Assembly (NCBI GenBank): GCA_043745195.1
Contig: JAYTTF010000100.1
Span: 7,406 to 71,405, forward strand
Direction of reading: 5' to 3'
DNA: 64,000 nt
Source: JANXSF01 sp043745195
GTDB lineage: Bacteria; Acidobacteriota; Terriglobia; Bryobacterales; Bryobacteraceae
The notes beneath the pieces were generated by a model. It worked only from the letters and a program-made list of their open reading frames with translations, was not told the origin of the DNA and ran no database searches. Of this stretch, positions 8,720 to 16,854 are shown in pieces (position 1 is the stretch's first letter; every line of letters begins with the position of its first letter). Position numbers and translations under genes: made by a program.

Positions 8720-10050
8720 AGTCGGCGAATAGCTATATTGCGGAACCAAACCACATCACCGTGATTCTGCAAGGAAATTGGGCACTGCTTCATAGGCCGC
8801 TCCAATAAAGCTCGCGCATCATCGGAATTCGCTGTCCGTGCCTTCAACAGCTTTTTCAACTCAGTCGATTCCAAATCTTCATCCACAACTTTCACTCCGT
8901 TCAACCAGTGCTCCACCCGCGTCCCGCGCTTCACAATGCGCACCTCATTAAACTCACCGATCGGTTTTGCAACTTTCCCCTTAGCCGCAACCAATCCGTA
9001 AAGTGCGCCCAGGCTATGCTCTGGACTGCTCCGGGCGTCTGCATTTTCCGCATCATCAGCCAATTGATACTCCAGCCCACGCGATGCCGTACCGGGCTCT
9101 CCACCCTCCGCGTTCCGTCTGGTCCTGAACCCTTGCACCAAATACTTGATCCCGGAATTCGCACCAGCCGTCCCTTTCCATTCCAGCTTCAATTCAAAAT
9201 CTTCAAACGTCTGTTCGGTGATGATGTCCTGAAAATGCGGGTCGTTTGCAACCTTAAACGTCTTCAGACAACCGCCTTCAATCGTCCATGAATTGCTTGG
9301 AAACGGCCCGCCATTTGTGTTCCGCCAACCGGCCGTAGTTTTCCCATCAAACAACAAGATCCACTGTTCGTCAGGTAGCCACTGTTCACGACGCACAGCC
9401 ATGTCCCAAAACATGTATTCATAGTGCGCCGAAATCAAAAACAGCTCTTTGAGCCTCGCCTTCTCAGCCCCACCCAACCTGGCTGAGGCAGCGTTCATCA
9501 TATCCAAAACCTGCTGCACAACCTTCGCATATTCAGCCGCTGCGTATTGATTGATCCAACGCTGATAATCCGTGTTCTTCGATCCTTTCTTTTCTAATTC
9601 CCTGCCCACTTCCAAATAGATCCAGTAACAAGGCAGCATCGCCGCCAGGCCTTCCGCGAAAGAACCGCGCTGCACCGTGGCAAGCAGATGATTGGTATAA
9701 GCGTAATTTGTAGGAGCCATTTTCCCGGACGGTTTGTCCAGCCCATAGCTTTTCAGAATGCTGCTATGCAACTGCTGCTCTGTAACCAATGCTTCCTTCG
9801 CATGGGTCTCTAAAATCTTCCGCCATTCAGCCCGCGGAGCCTTCTTCGCCAGAGCCTGCAGCGCTTCACCATACACATGCAGATAAGCCGAATCCTGATC
9901 CAGGTAAAACAGAAAACTTTCCCGAGGCAGTTCCCCACTTATCAAACCTTCCAGAAACGGATGCTTCAGCGTTTGATCATAAACAGGCTTTGCCCCCAGC
10001 CATAGTTCATCAGTGAACGAAGCCGCTAACAAAAAGAAAGCCGGCGTCAA
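8716..10050 (-). CDS. TenA (thiaminase II-like) - DUF1080 fusion protein
   Basis: Residues about 10-225 form a TenA/PQQC-like helical domain with the active-site residues in place: Asp in YLDQDSAYL, Cys141 in LPCYWIYLEVG and Glu222 in YEYMFWDMAVRREQW. TenA enzymes hydrolyse thiamine or its aminopyrimidine breakdown products. Residues 230-444 form a DUF1080 (3-keto-disaccharide hydrolase, concanavalin-like) domain beginning QWILLFDGKTTAGW. The two domains are joined in one uninterrupted frame. TTG at 10050 is preferred: it overlaps the TGA of the DUF1501 gene as TTGA, and no ATG lies in a sensible place. The N-terminal hydrophobic stretch PAFFLLAAS is too short for a convincing signal peptide. 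Confidence 0.85.
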   Translation of the reverse strand: MTPAFFLLAASFTDELWLGAKPVYDQTLKHPFLEGLISGELPRESFLFYLDQDSAYLHVYGEALQALAKKAPRAEWRKILETHAKEALVTEQQLHSSILKSYGLDKPSGKMAPTNYAYTNHLLATVQRGSFAEGLAAMLPCYWIYLEVGRELEKKGSKNTDYQRWINQYAAAEYAKVVQQVLDMMNAASARLGGAEKARLKELFLISAHYEYMFWDMAVRREQWLPDEQWILLFDGKTTAGWRNTNGGPFPSNSWTIEGGCLKTFKVANDPHFQDIITEQTFEDFELKLEWKGTAGANSGIKYLVQGFRTRRNAEGGEPGTASRGLEYQLADDAENADARSSPEHSLGALYGLVAAKGKVAKPIGEFNEVRIVKRGTRVEHWLNGVKVVDEDLESTELKKLLKARTANSDDARALLERPMKQCPISLQNHGDVVWFRNIAIRRL

Positions 10051-11459
10051 CCGAACACCTGCTTGATTGCCGTGCCGCCAAAATCGGTTAACTTTTCCTG
10101 TCGCCCATTGTTCAAGTACCAAAGCTTATGCTGTTCAAGCCCCAGTGCGTGAAGAATAGTCGCGTGAAAGTCCCGCATGTGATACCGGTCCCCAACTCCG
10201 TAGAGCCCAAAATCATCTGTGGCACCAATAATCTGGCCCCCCTTCACGCCGCCGCCCGCAAACCACATTGTGTAGCCATGCGGATTGTGATCCCGTCCAT
10301 TGCCGCTTTGCGAATTGGGTAGCCGTCCAAACTCACTGCCCCAAATCACAAGCGTGGAATCCAAAAGTCCGCGCGACTTCAAATCCTTCAACAAAGCAGC
10401 AACGGGCTGATCCGTCATGCCGCACATCTTTTCGTGATTTTCTTTCAAATCCTTATGCGCATCCCATTGAATGCTTACCGGCCCACCGCCAGAATAGAGT
10501 TGCACAAAGCGAACACCGCGCTCCACCAATCGACGCGCCATCAGGCAGCGCGTACCAAACTCCCGCGTTCGATTTTGATCCAGCCCATAAAGGCTCCTCG
10601 TGGCATCCGTTTCCTTGGTTAGGTCCACTGCCTCTGGAGCATGCCGCTGCATCCGAAACGCCAGTTCGTAGGAAGCAATACGCGCACCCATTTCCTGATC
10701 AGCAGCCGCAGTATCCATCTCGTTCATCTTCTGCAGCAAGTCCAGCGTTGCCCGTTGCCGGTTCTCACTCATGCCTGCAGGAGGCTTCAGATGCATAATC
10801 GGAGTCGGCCCCGGGCGAAACAATGTGCCCTGATACACCGCAGGAAGAAATGCCGAACCCCAACATGGCGTTCCCCCTTCCGGAGTTCCTTCCGGCTGAG
10901 GCATCACCACATACGCCGGTAGATTTTCCGATTGCGACCCCAGCCCATATGTGATCCACGATCCCATGCTGGGAAAGCCCATCAGGATGCGCCCCGAATG
11001 CACCTGGTACATTGCCGGCGCATGCACCGCGCTTTCTGTATAAAAGCTACGCACAAAGCAGATGTCATCCACACATTGCGCAACGTTTGGAAATAGGCTG
11101 GAAACAGGCATGCCGCTTTGCCCATATTGTTTGAATTCCCAAGGAGAACTCAGCACAGGCGTAGTGCCATCAGAAAATTGACTGGTGACGCGCAAACTTT
11201 CCGGCAACGCTTGACCTTCAAATTTTTTCAATGCGGGCTTTGGATCAAACGTATCCATTTGGCTGGGAGCCCCAACCATGAATAGAAAGATCACTGATTT
11301 CGCTTTGCCAGGAAAATGCGGAGGCTTGGCAGCCAACGGGTTCAGCCGAGGTGCCGCACCCAATTCCCGCTGCAACATCGATTCCAGCGCAACAGCCCCA
11401 AAACCCTGGGCTGAGGCACGCAGAACATTTCGCCGTGAGATACCACCTGTCATCTTCAA
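10047..11459 (-). CDS. DUF1501 family protein with Tat signal
   Basis: The N-terminus carries a twin-arginine motif (SRRNVLRAS) and a hydrophobic segment, so the folded protein is probably exported by Tat. The body matches DUF1501, a sulfatase/alkaline-phosphatase-fold family common in Planctomycetes and Acidobacteria: KSVIFLFMVGAPSQMDTFDPK near the start, SIQWDAHKDLKENHEKM, and VIWGSEFGRLPNSQ with GRDHNPHGY near the C-terminus. In many genomes DUF1501 follows a DUF1549/DUF1553 cytochrome gene, but here its operon partner is the TenA-DUF1080 fusion, overlapping by four bases. Function is unknown. Confidence 0.88.
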   Translation of the reverse strand: MKMTGGISRRNVLRASAQGFGAVALESMLQRELGAAPRLNPLAAKPPHFPGKAKSVIFLFMVGAPSQMDTFDPKPALKKFEGQALPESLRVTSQFSDGTTPVLSSPWEFKQYGQSGMPVSSLFPNVAQCVDDICFVRSFYTESAVHAPAMYQVHSGRILMGFPSMGSWITYGLGSQSENLPAYVVMPQPEGTPEGGTPCWGSAFLPAVYQGTLFRPGPTPIMHLKPPAGMSENRQRATLDLLQKMNEMDTAAADQEMGARIASYELAFRMQRHAPEAVDLTKETDATRSLYGLDQNRTREFGTRCLMARRLVERGVRFVQLYSGGGPVSIQWDAHKDLKENHEKMCGMTDQPVAALLKDLKSRGLLDSTLVIWGSEFGRLPNSQSGNGRDHNPHGYTMWFAGGGVKGGQIIGATDDFGLYGVGDRYHMRDFHATILHALGLEQHKLWYLNNGRQEKLTDFGGTAIKQVFG

Positions 11460-11498
11460 ATTCTTTCACATTTGAACAAGAAGATAAGGGACCCGGAA

Positions 11499-12761
11499 TT
11501 ACTCTGTAGTTTTCACTGCTTGTTCAAACAACAAATTCAACGTTTTTTCCGTTCGGTAGTGGTTGGCTATCTTTCCTAACGTGCCATCCTTTTCCAGCCG
11601 CCTACGAGTCGCCGCAGGCACTTCCCGTTCCTGGCGGGCCACTCGCTGCACTTCTTTATCAATCTCGTCTTCAGTGGCGCGAATAGCTTCCACTGTGGCA
11701 ATCTTGTCCAACAGCAAGCTGGCGCGTACATCTTTTCCCGCCTGTTCCTTGTGCTGTTCGCGCACCTTCGTCCAATCCATGTTCATCTTGGACATGTCAA
11801 TGCCCTGGCTTGCGAATTGGCGGATGCGCTGGTCCACAATGTTATGCACCTGCCGTTCCACATAGGCTTCGGGCACAGGGAAGTTATGAGATTCAACCAA
11901 ACTATCCACCAACTTGCCTTTGGCTTCGGTCTGGGCGGCAGATTCCTTCTCGGCGAAAAGCGACTTCCGAATGGCTTCCTTCAGTTCGTCTGCGGTTTTG
12001 AAATCCCCTAAATCCTGGGCGAAATCATCGTTAAATGCCGGCAATTCTTTGTTCCGCAAGGTCTTCAACCCAACCCGGAACTTCACTGTTTTTCCAGCCA
12101 AACGCTCTGTGCCGTAATCTTCGGGATACACAACTTCAAATTCTTTTGTATCCCCAGGAGTCAATCCCGTAATGTTATCGGTGAATGGCGGGAACGTATC
12201 GGCGTGGCCCAGTTCCAACTGAACTTCGTCTTCATTCACGGGCGGTGTAACACCCGATAGGCTCTCCAACTTCACCAGCGCGAAATCACCTGATTGCGCC
12301 GGGCGTGGGTCAATATTTACAAATTCTGCTTTCTGCTCGCGAACGGTATCAATACGCGCCGTGATTTCTTCTTCAGTGAGTTCCGGTTCCTTGTAGACAA
12401 CCTTCAACCCCTTATATTCCCCAAGCTCGAATTCGGGAGCCACCTCAAATTCTGCTTTAAACCACAGCGGCTCGCCATCCTCGAACTTCATTTCCGTGAC
12501 GTTCGGGATGCTGACTACTTGCAAATGGTCGGCATCAGCCTTCTGGCGAAAAGCTTTGGGAATAATGCTTTCCAACACGTCATGCTTAATTTCGTCAGCA
12601 AAGCGCGAACGAACCAGAGATTGCGGCACTTTCCCTGGACGGAATCCAGGCAGACGCGCCTTCTGGGAAATGCTTTCGACAACGCGCTTGGTTTCGGCCG
12701 TCACTTCTTCAACGGGGACGGTGACTTCCAGATAATGTTTGCAGCCTTCGATTAGGGGCAT
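11499..12761 (-). CDS. tig: Trigger factor
   Basis: This 420-residue ribosome-associated chaperone and prolyl isomerase shows the ribosome-binding signature ARLPGFRPGKVPQSLV near residues 35-50, the central FKBP domain (QSGDFALVKLES to VKFRVGLKTL) and the helical C-terminal chaperone domain. A good ribosome-binding site, AAGGA, precedes the ATG. The usual clpP-clpX neighbours are absent here. It lies just downstream of the metK terminator and so probably has its own promoter or depends on leaky termination. Confidence 0.95.
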   Translation of the reverse strand: MPLIEGCKHYLEVTVPVEEVTAETKRVVESISQKARLPGFRPGKVPQSLVRSRFADEIKHDVLESIIPKAFRQKADADHLQVVSIPNVTEMKFEDGEPLWFKAEFEVAPEFELGEYKGLKVVYKEPELTEEEITARIDTVREQKAEFVNIDPRPAQSGDFALVKLESLSGVTPPVNEDEVQLELGHADTFPPFTDNITGLTPGDTKEFEVVYPEDYGTERLAGKTVKFRVGLKTLRNKELPAFNDDFAQDLGDFKTADELKEAIRKSLFAEKESAAQTEAKGKLVDSLVESHNFPVPEAYVERQVHNIVDQRIRQFASQGIDMSKMNMDWTKVREQHKEQAGKDVRASLLLDKIATVEAIRATEDEIDKEVQRVARQEREVPAATRRRLEKDGTLGKIANHYRTEKTLNLLFEQAVKTTE

Positions 12762-12794
12762 CGGTTCCTTCTTTACTTTTAGTGATTGCTAACA

Positions 12795-12828
12795 GGAAAA
12801 CCACTTGCCCACCCAGGTGAGCAAGTGG
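12795..12828 (-). terminator. Rho-independent terminator of metK
   Basis: On the minus strand an 8-bp perfect stem (CCACTTGC with GCAAGTGG), extended inward by further pairs, is followed directly by TTTT. It begins seven bases after the metK stop codon, as expected for an intrinsic terminator. Confidence 0.75.
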
Positions 12829-12835
12829 CTTTGTT

Positions 12836-14008
12836 CTAATTTGAGGCTTTCTTGGTTTTCACACCGGCTTCGGAACGTAGCGCTTCTGCCTTATCGTCAA
12901 CTTCCCAGGTGAAGCCCTTGCCGGAACGGCCGAAATGGCCAAACGCGGCCGTTTGACGGTAGACCGGACGTCGCAAATTCAGCGACTTGATCATTCCCTT
13001 AGGCGTCAACTTGAAGTTGTTGCGAACCAATTCAGTGAGGCGATCTTCTTCTACCAAACCAGTTCCGAATGTGTTCACCATAACCGATACCGGTTCGGCA
13101 ACGCCGATGGCATAAGCAAGCTGCACTTCAACGCGAGAAGCCAGTCCGGAAGCCACAATGTTCTTGGCAACGTAGCGAGCCATATAGCAAGCGGAACGGT
13201 CAACCTTTGTCGGATCTTTGCCTGAGAAAGCACCGCCGCCATGACGGCCCATGCCGCCATAAGTGTCGACGATGATTTTCCGGCCGGTAAGACCAGTGTC
13301 ACCATGAGGTCCACCAATGACGAAACGGCCGGTGGGGTTAATGTGATATTTAGTATTGGAATCAACCATGTTCGAAGGAATAATGGCGTCAATGATGTGT
13401 TTTTTCACCTGGGCGCGTAATTCTTCGGTAGTAACGTCAGGATCGTGCTGAGTGGAAATAACCACTGCGTCAATACGCTTCGGCTTACCGCCGACGTATT
13501 CAACGGACACTTGGCTCTTACCATCGGGACGAAGCCAGGGGAGCTGCTTGCTCTTCCGGGATTCGCTCAACCGTTGGACCAACTTGTGCGCCATCATAAT
13601 CGGCAAAGGCATCAGTTCCGGGGTTTCGTCGCAGGCATAGCCAAACATCAGGCCTTGGTCACCCGCACCGCCAGTATCTACACCCATAGCAATGTCAGGC
13701 GATTGAGACTGAATTGCGTTCAGAATGCCGCAGGTTTTGGCATCGAAACCCATTGCTGAATCCGTGAAACCAATGTCCTCAGTCACCTTGCGAGCAAGGG
13801 TTGGCACGTCCACATAAGTGGTCGTGGTGATTTCACCGGCAACGATGATCAAGCCAGTTGTCACCATCACTTCGCAGGCCACGCGGCCTGTGGGGTCTTC
13901 TTTTAAGACCGCATCCAGAACCGCATCAGAAATCTGATCAGCCATTTTGTCGGGATGGCCTTCAGTCACCGATTCCGACGTAAAAATATGACGCATTGCT
14001 TCAGCCAC
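12836..14008 (-). CDS. metK: S-adenosylmethionine synthetase
   Basis: MetK makes S-adenosylmethionine from methionine and ATP. The family motifs are present: FTSESVTEGHPDKMADQISD at the N-terminus, the ATP-binding GGGAFSGKDPTKVDRS, and the C-terminal RPVYRQTAAFGHFGR. GTG at 14008 is chosen, giving 390 residues, because GGAGG lies 10 bases upstream. The ATG at 13996 (386 residues) is possible but 22 bases from that box. The 5' region shows no recognisable SAM riboswitch. A terminator follows the gene. Confidence 0.95.
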   Translation of the reverse strand: MAEAMRHIFTSESVTEGHPDKMADQISDAVLDAVLKEDPTGRVACEVMVTTGLIIVAGEITTTTYVDVPTLARKVTEDIGFTDSAMGFDAKTCGILNAIQSQSPDIAMGVDTGGAGDQGLMFGYACDETPELMPLPIMMAHKLVQRLSESRKSKQLPWLRPDGKSQVSVEYVGGKPKRIDAVVISTQHDPDVTTEELRAQVKKHIIDAIIPSNMVDSNTKYHINPTGRFVIGGPHGDTGLTGRKIIVDTYGGMGRHGGGAFSGKDPTKVDRSACYMARYVAKNIVASGLASRVEVQLAYAIGVAEPVSVMVNTFGTGLVEEDRLTELVRNNFKLTPKGMIKSLNLRRPVYRQTAAFGHFGRSGKGFTWEVDDKAEALRSEAGVKTKKASN

Positions 14009-14392
14009 TATACTGAATCCTCCGTTGGAGTTAACTTTTGAACTTAGCTTCCGATAGTCCCAACTAGCAAACCATCCAGAAACAAACAATTGGTTTCCCA
14101 CACATTCCACACGAAATCCGCTTTCCAATTTGGCGTTTTAGTTATGGCCGGAAGGTCGCGGTCGGGAACTCAGTGAAGGAACACCTATTACATAGTGTAG
14201 TGGACAATGCCCTAGGATTCAATTCACGAAAAAAATCCACCAGCATTTACTTCGGAGGTTCAGCCTTTTGCATGGTTTCCACAAGTGTTCCCAAATGCTT
14301 CACTATGTATGCTCTGGCTGCACTGTAGTCTTGGCTGGGTGACGACGTGGCGCTCCACTCGAGGCGGCGTTCTCTAACACCAGCGGTTGACG
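14009..14392. other. Gap between metK and the restriction gene, with a startless ORF remnant
   Basis: The metK side holds its leader without a recognisable riboswitch. On the minus strand at 14247-14435 a 62-codon frame ends in a protein-like stretch (AARAYIVKHLGTLVETMQKA, then EPPK and a stop). It has no ATG, GTG or TTG at its beginning and overlaps the 3' end of the restriction gene in another frame. It may be the tail of a gene broken when the restriction-modification genes arrived, or a frameshifted C-terminus of the nuclease. Confidence 0.4.
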
Positions 14393-15007
14393 CTAGGGCT
14401 TCGGCTGGCTCTTGAAGTACTCCTGAATAGCAGCCTCAAGGTCATCATTCGATTTTTTGTGGGGCTGTAGCTTTCCAGCCCATCCCCTACCCGGATGAAG
14501 CACATCCCATGCCGGAACTTGGCCCTGATGACGGCCCTTACCCGGATCATGATTGCCGAAACCATCGATCAGTCGATTCCAGACTGGCGAGAACATCTGA
14601 ATGAGAAGGGATTCACCCAACGGTATCCAGATGTCGTCAACCACAAGGTAGCGACAGAGGAAATCGGCCCGGTCCAGATTCTTCGCATGCCCAATCGAAT
14701 CGGCATGCTCAGCCAAACGGTTGTAAAGCACCGTTCCTGTGGCAACATCAAGTCCAAACCCGCCCTTCCGCGCGCCAGCGGGAACCGCCTTTCCAACGTA
14801 GATCGGCGTCTCCCGTTGAGGCTTCGACATTAGGGAGATTGGGTGATACGCCGGGAAACCGCCCTTATAGTAGATGGCGTAAACTCCCGCCCCGATAAAC
14901 GACTCTTCTGGCGGAAGTGGACCCAATGGCTTTGTCAAAAGAGCATCCGCCACGCTAATACCAAGGTTCCTCTTGTCTAATGGGTTGTAAGCAGGTTCTG
15001 AGTGCAT
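14393..15007 (-). CDS. GIY-YIG restriction endonuclease, Eco29kI family
   Basis: The 204-residue protein has the GIY-YIG nuclease core: GVYAIYYKG (Tyr43) and PIYVGKA (Tyr70), Arg97 and His101 in NRLAEHADS, Glu132 in ESLLIQMF and Asn144 in PVWN. These correspond to the six catalytic residues known in Eco29kI, with nearly the same spacing, so the enzyme should be active. The ATG at 15007 starts the recognisable domain. An upstream in-frame start would add residues lying wholly inside the methyltransferase gene and is less likely. The gene overlaps the methyltransferase by 31 bases, giving coupled expression. Eco29kI cuts CCGCGG; the specificity here is only inferred. Confidence 0.88.
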   Translation of the reverse strand: MHSEPAYNPLDKRNLGISVADALLTKPLGPLPPEESFIGAGVYAIYYKGGFPAYHPISLMSKPQRETPIYVGKAVPAGARKGGFGLDVATGTVLYNRLAEHADSIGHAKNLDRADFLCRYLVVDDIWIPLGESLLIQMFSPVWNRLIDGFGNHDPGKGRHQGQVPAWDVLHPGRGWAGKLQPHKKSNDDLEAAIQEYFKSQPKP

Positions 15008-16197
15008 AGTGAAGATGGACGCTTCACCTTTGCGTTCAAGTGCTGTCTGATGTCGGAAGCGATCACTCCCGATAATTGTACCGGAACTGCGTTCCCCAAT
15101 TGGCGCATGGTTTCCGTCCACGATCCTTGGAATACAAAATTGTCCGGGAATGTTTGAATTCGTGCGGACTCCCGAACCGTGAAGTATCGGACTCGGCCAT
15201 CGGGAAGTCGTAGCATGTTCTCGCCACCGGGTACGCCGTGATCCCCAGCCTTCAGTGTTTTTGCAGGTTCATCTAATGGGCTTCCGGTATGGCCGGGATA
15301 CGATCTTGCTCCCGGCTGGAAAAAATGGTTCGCAACCTTGTTGTCGCACTTTATCTCTGGATCAGGCAGGTCGGAGATCACATCACGAACGGTCTTCCAC
15401 GGTACGGTAAAGGGTAGAAGCGAACTCATTCGGTCAAGCCGGGTGTGCATTTTTGTGGGTGGTTGAGAACGGTTTTTCTTGCTGACTTTGTGACGATCCC
15501 AATACTCTCCCGTCACCCATTGATCAGCAAGAAGCGAATCTTGCGAGTGCGTTGCAGCGGGGAAAGACCATTCGACGCCAAGATCTGATCGAAACGCAAC
15601 GATGAAAACTCTCTCCCTACGTTGCGGCACACCATAATCAGCAGCATTCAAAAGTTGAAAGATAACCTTGTACTCCAATCCCCGTTCCCGTCCGGATGTG
15701 TGATGGCGCTCCACCCGGGATTGATGTTCCATCCATGATTCGGTGTTCTTACGGATTACTTCCGGGTGACGAACCATCAGGGTAATGTACTCAAAATACT
15801 TGGAAAAAGATTGCCGCAACAATCCCTTTACGTTTTCGATGAGCACCACTTTCGGCTTCAATGTTCGAATTGCCGCAATGGTGTCCGGGAATAGGTTTCG
15901 TTCATCTTGGAAACCCCGATGCTTGCCACCTAAAGACCATGGCTGACACGGCACGCCAGCGGCTAGAAGGTCGATGTCTTCCCCTAGACTGCCGAAGTCA
16001 AACCCTCGCACATCCCCCTCATGCAAAGGCCACTCGCTTAATGGCTTGATGTTGCGACGTTGGTTCTCACGAATCGTCGCACACGCATCAGCGTCCCATT
16101 CAATAACAGCTTTGTGCTGAAATCCAGCGTTCGACACGCCAAGGGCAAGCCCCCCCACTCCTGCGAACAGTTCAACTGATGTCATCATTGGTCTCAC
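14977..16197 (-). CDS. DNA (cytosine-5-)-methyltransferase of the Eco29kI-like R-M system
   Basis: All the main C5-methyltransferase motifs are intact: motif I SVELFAGVGGLALG, motif IV GVPCQPWSLGG with catalytic Cys84, motif VI VLIENVKGL, motif VIII QRRERVFIVAF, and motifs IX-X with TVRESARIQTFPD and QLGNAVPVQLS. The variable region between VIII and IX would carry target recognition. It is transcribed first, and the nuclease gene overlaps its 3' end, so methylation would precede cutting. Two close starts (MRP and MTS) are possible. No controller protein or Vsr nuclease gene accompanies it. Confidence 0.92.
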   Translation of the reverse strand: MRPMMTSVELFAGVGGLALGVSNAGFQHKAVIEWDADACATIRENQRRNIKPLSEWPLHEGDVRGFDFGSLGEDIDLLAAGVPCQPWSLGGKHRGFQDERNLFPDTIAAIRTLKPKVVLIENVKGLLRQSFSKYFEYITLMVRHPEVIRKNTESWMEHQSRVERHHTSGRERGLEYKVIFQLLNAADYGVPQRRERVFIVAFRSDLGVEWSFPAATHSQDSLLADQWVTGEYWDRHKVSKKNRSQPPTKMHTRLDRMSSLLPFTVPWKTVRDVISDLPDPEIKCDNKVANHFFQPGARSYPGHTGSPLDEPAKTLKAGDHGVPGGENMLRLPDGRVRYFTVRESARIQTFPDNFVFQGSWTETMRQLGNAVPVQLSGVIASDIRQHLNAKVKRPSSLCTQNLLTTH

Positions 16198-16394
16198 CCT
16201 AAGAACTCCATTATCCTATTTCTTTAGCTTTTCCTGATCCGCCAATTCGCACTCCACACCAACATGAGCCGCCATCCATCTTTTCGGAGTTTGCATTGGT
16301 TCCTTGAATCCCTTTTCGGTTCTTTTCCAACTTTGGCTCCTAATGGAGCAGCATCGAAATTGTCGTCAGGATCGCTGAAACAATCCGCTGGGTG

Positions 16395-16787
16395 CTACAC
16401 GCAATTCTTCTTTGCCAAAAACCAAGGCATAAGAGCAAACAACAACAACGTCAAGTAGTAGGCTGAACCAGAAACCGGGTCTCTATCGAAGAAGGCTTCT
16501 TTTATTGATATCCCTCGCAGACTAACCGCCAAACTAGCTTCAGCCGTCAACATAAGCGCCAAGGCACCGAATCCAACAGCAAGTTTCTTCGCCGCTTCAG
16601 GTGGCAATCGCTGGTTGATGAAACGTGCCGAAAAGAAGATGGCTACAAGCATAAACGGCATTTCTATAAGTTCTGCAAAACGGGTTCCAACTATAGGCAC
16701 CAACCACATTATGCGAATGGGACCCAGGCAGAATCCCGCTCCGAATACCATAAGGAAATAAAATACGGACGCCTTGGTTAGTTGCAT
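16395..16787 (-). CDS. Small integral membrane protein of unknown function
   Basis: With the ATG at 16787 the product is 130 residues with about four hydrophobic helices, starting MQLTKASVFYFLMVFGAGF. It contains a polar-edged segment LGPIRIMWLVPIVGTRFAEL that resembles a conserved, uncharacterised bacterial membrane protein family. It is divergent from glnS with 67 bases between. Longer in-frame starts would run into glnS on the opposite strand and are unlikely. I cannot assign a function. Confidence 0.65.
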   Translation of the reverse strand: MQLTKASVFYFLMVFGAGFCLGPIRIMWLVPIVGTRFAELIEMPFMLVAIFFSARFINQRLPPEAAKKLAVGFGALALMLTAEASLAVSLRGISIKEAFFDRDPVSGSAYYLTLLLFALMPWFLAKKNCV

Positions 16788-16854
16788 TGGAAATTCAGAT
16801 ATCAAAGATGCCTTCAGAATACAGCCTTTCCCGAAGCCTCGATATACTGGGTTC

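Noticed and set aside
10050..10122. Longer start for the TenA-DUF1080 protein at 10122
   Set aside because: The extra residues lie wholly inside the end of the DUF1501 gene and have no family similarity; the TTGA overlap gives a better coupled start.
12836..14128. Longer metK frame with about 40 extra N-terminal residues
   Set aside because: The extra residues have no similarity to the family; the GTG at 14008 with GGAGG upstream gives the usual length.
14009..14200. SAM riboswitch upstream of metK
   Set aside because: No kink-turn, conserved core or terminator switch of a SAM riboswitch class could be recognised in the leader.
16264..16458. Small plus-strand frame of 64 codons next to the methyltransferase
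   Set aside because: No ribosome-binding site or family resemblance, and it runs into the membrane protein gene on the other strand.
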